Below are positions 14,208 through 14,447 of a stretch of 14,447 nt of DNA, one piece after another. Source of the DNA: Aquificaceae bacterium (GTDB lineage: Bacteria; Aquificota; Aquificia; Aquificales; Aquificaceae); the NCBI GenBank assembly GCA_025057715.1, contig JANWVD010000007.1:1-14447 (forward strand), written 5' to 3'. Below the pieces are notes generated by a model. It was not told where the DNA came from. It did no database searches and saw nothing but the letters and a program-made list of their open reading frames with translations. A program made the translations under genes and the position numbers. The first letter of the stretch is position 1. Every line of letters begins with the position of its first letter.

Positions 14208-14235
14208 TTGAAAGCTATATCGCGATGGTTATATT
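14208..14235 (+). promoter_or_regulatory. Promoter of the IscA-like gene
   Basis: TTGAAA (14208-14213), 16-bp spacer, TATATT (14230-14235): each box matches five of six consensus bases. Transcription would start near 14242, giving a leader of about 23 nt that contains the ribosome site. An 8-bp palindrome ATCGCGAT (14219-14226) lies in the spacer and could bind a regulator. Confidence 0.6.
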
Positions 14236-14251
14236 CTTAATCATTACTAAT

Positions 14252-14258
14252 AAGGAGG
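14252..14258 (+). promoter_or_regulatory. Shine-Dalgarno AAGGAGG of the IscA-like gene
   Basis: A full AAGGAGG ends 6 nt before the ATG at 14265. It fixes the start of the partial gene at the right edge. Confidence 0.85.
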
Positions 14259-14264
14259 TTTAAT

Positions 14265-14447
14265 ATGCAGAGAATTGCATTCAGTTTCTTCGCAACAGAA
14301 AAAGCAGTCCAGGAAGTTATAAGGATTGCCAAGGAAAATAATATTGCAAACCCAGTCTTGAGGGTAAGAGTTGTTCCAGGCGGGTGCTCTGGGTTTCAAT
14401 ACGCAATGGGCTTTGACGAAAATATCGATGACGGCGATAATGTCTTC
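14265..14447 (+). CDS. IscA/ErpA/HesB-type iron-sulfur cluster carrier, N-terminal part
   Basis: The first 61 codons of an A-type Fe-S carrier; the gene leaves the window at the right edge. The fragment has the family pattern: an N-terminal helix region (ATEKAVQEVI, about 10-19), then LRVRVVPGGCSGFQY with the first conserved cluster-binding Cys (C41), then a MGFDE segment. The other two cysteines (C-x-C near the C-terminus) are expected beyond the edge. These proteins hand [2Fe-2S] or [4Fe-4S] clusters to target enzymes. The family is about 105-120 residues long. The gene has its own promoter and strong ribosome site, so it is probably transcribed separately from the helicase gene. Confidence 0.93.
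   Translation, partial: MQRIAFSFFATEKAVQEVIRIAKENNIANPVLRVRVVPGGCSGFQYAMGFDENIDDGDNVF

Overview
The window is ordinary-looking bacterial chromosome, densely packed with genes on both strands. It has no insertion sequence, CRISPR array, tRNA or phage signature that I can see. The host is probably a sulfur-oxidising, chemolithotrophic bacterium, perhaps thermophilic and Aquificota-like. That guess rests on a Tat-exported sulfide dehydrogenase flavoprotein, very tight gene packing with start/stop overlaps, and frequent ATA/AGA/AGG codons. It is inference; no single marker in the window proves the lineage.

Layout: (1) 1-1387, minus strand: a K+ uptake pair, the channel subunit KtrB/TrkH followed with an ATGA overlap by the first 14 codons of the regulatory subunit KtrA/TrkA. 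(2) 1557-3614, plus strand: a two-gene operon with strong AGGAGG ribosome sites. It encodes a flavocytochrome c sulfide dehydrogenase-type flavoprotein (FccB/SoxF-like) and a Tat-exported, unusual Rieske [2Fe-2S] protein. No cytochrome subunit (FccA) is present, so the Rieske protein may be the electron acceptor. This pair is the most interesting part of the window. (3) 3604-5819, minus strand: a membrane-anchored SPFH/prohibitin-family protein and a phosphohexomutase. (4) 5863-8357, plus strand: leuB (leucine biosynthesis) overlapping a secreted protein of unknown function. (5) 8330-10373, minus strand: LptB (LPS transport ATPase), a HIT-family hydrolase and a MidA/NDUFAF7-like methyltransferase. 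(6) 10438-14186, plus strand: RidA, replicative helicase DnaB, a small SRP RNA (ffs) in the gap after dnaB, and a UvrD/PcrA-type helicase. (7) 14265 to the end, plus strand: the start of an IscA/ErpA-type Fe-S carrier with its own promoter.

Two kinds of translation start coexist. The sulfide dehydrogenase, Rieske, IscA-like and secreted-protein genes carry strong Shine-Dalgarno sequences. Several others (the HIT protein, lptB, the prohibitin-like gene, and possibly ridA and leuB) have no Shine-Dalgarno but a -10-like hexamer about 4-10 nt before the start codon, as expected for leaderless mRNAs. An Fe-S carrier gene is also present in a window that encodes a Rieske protein, but they are far apart and probably independent.
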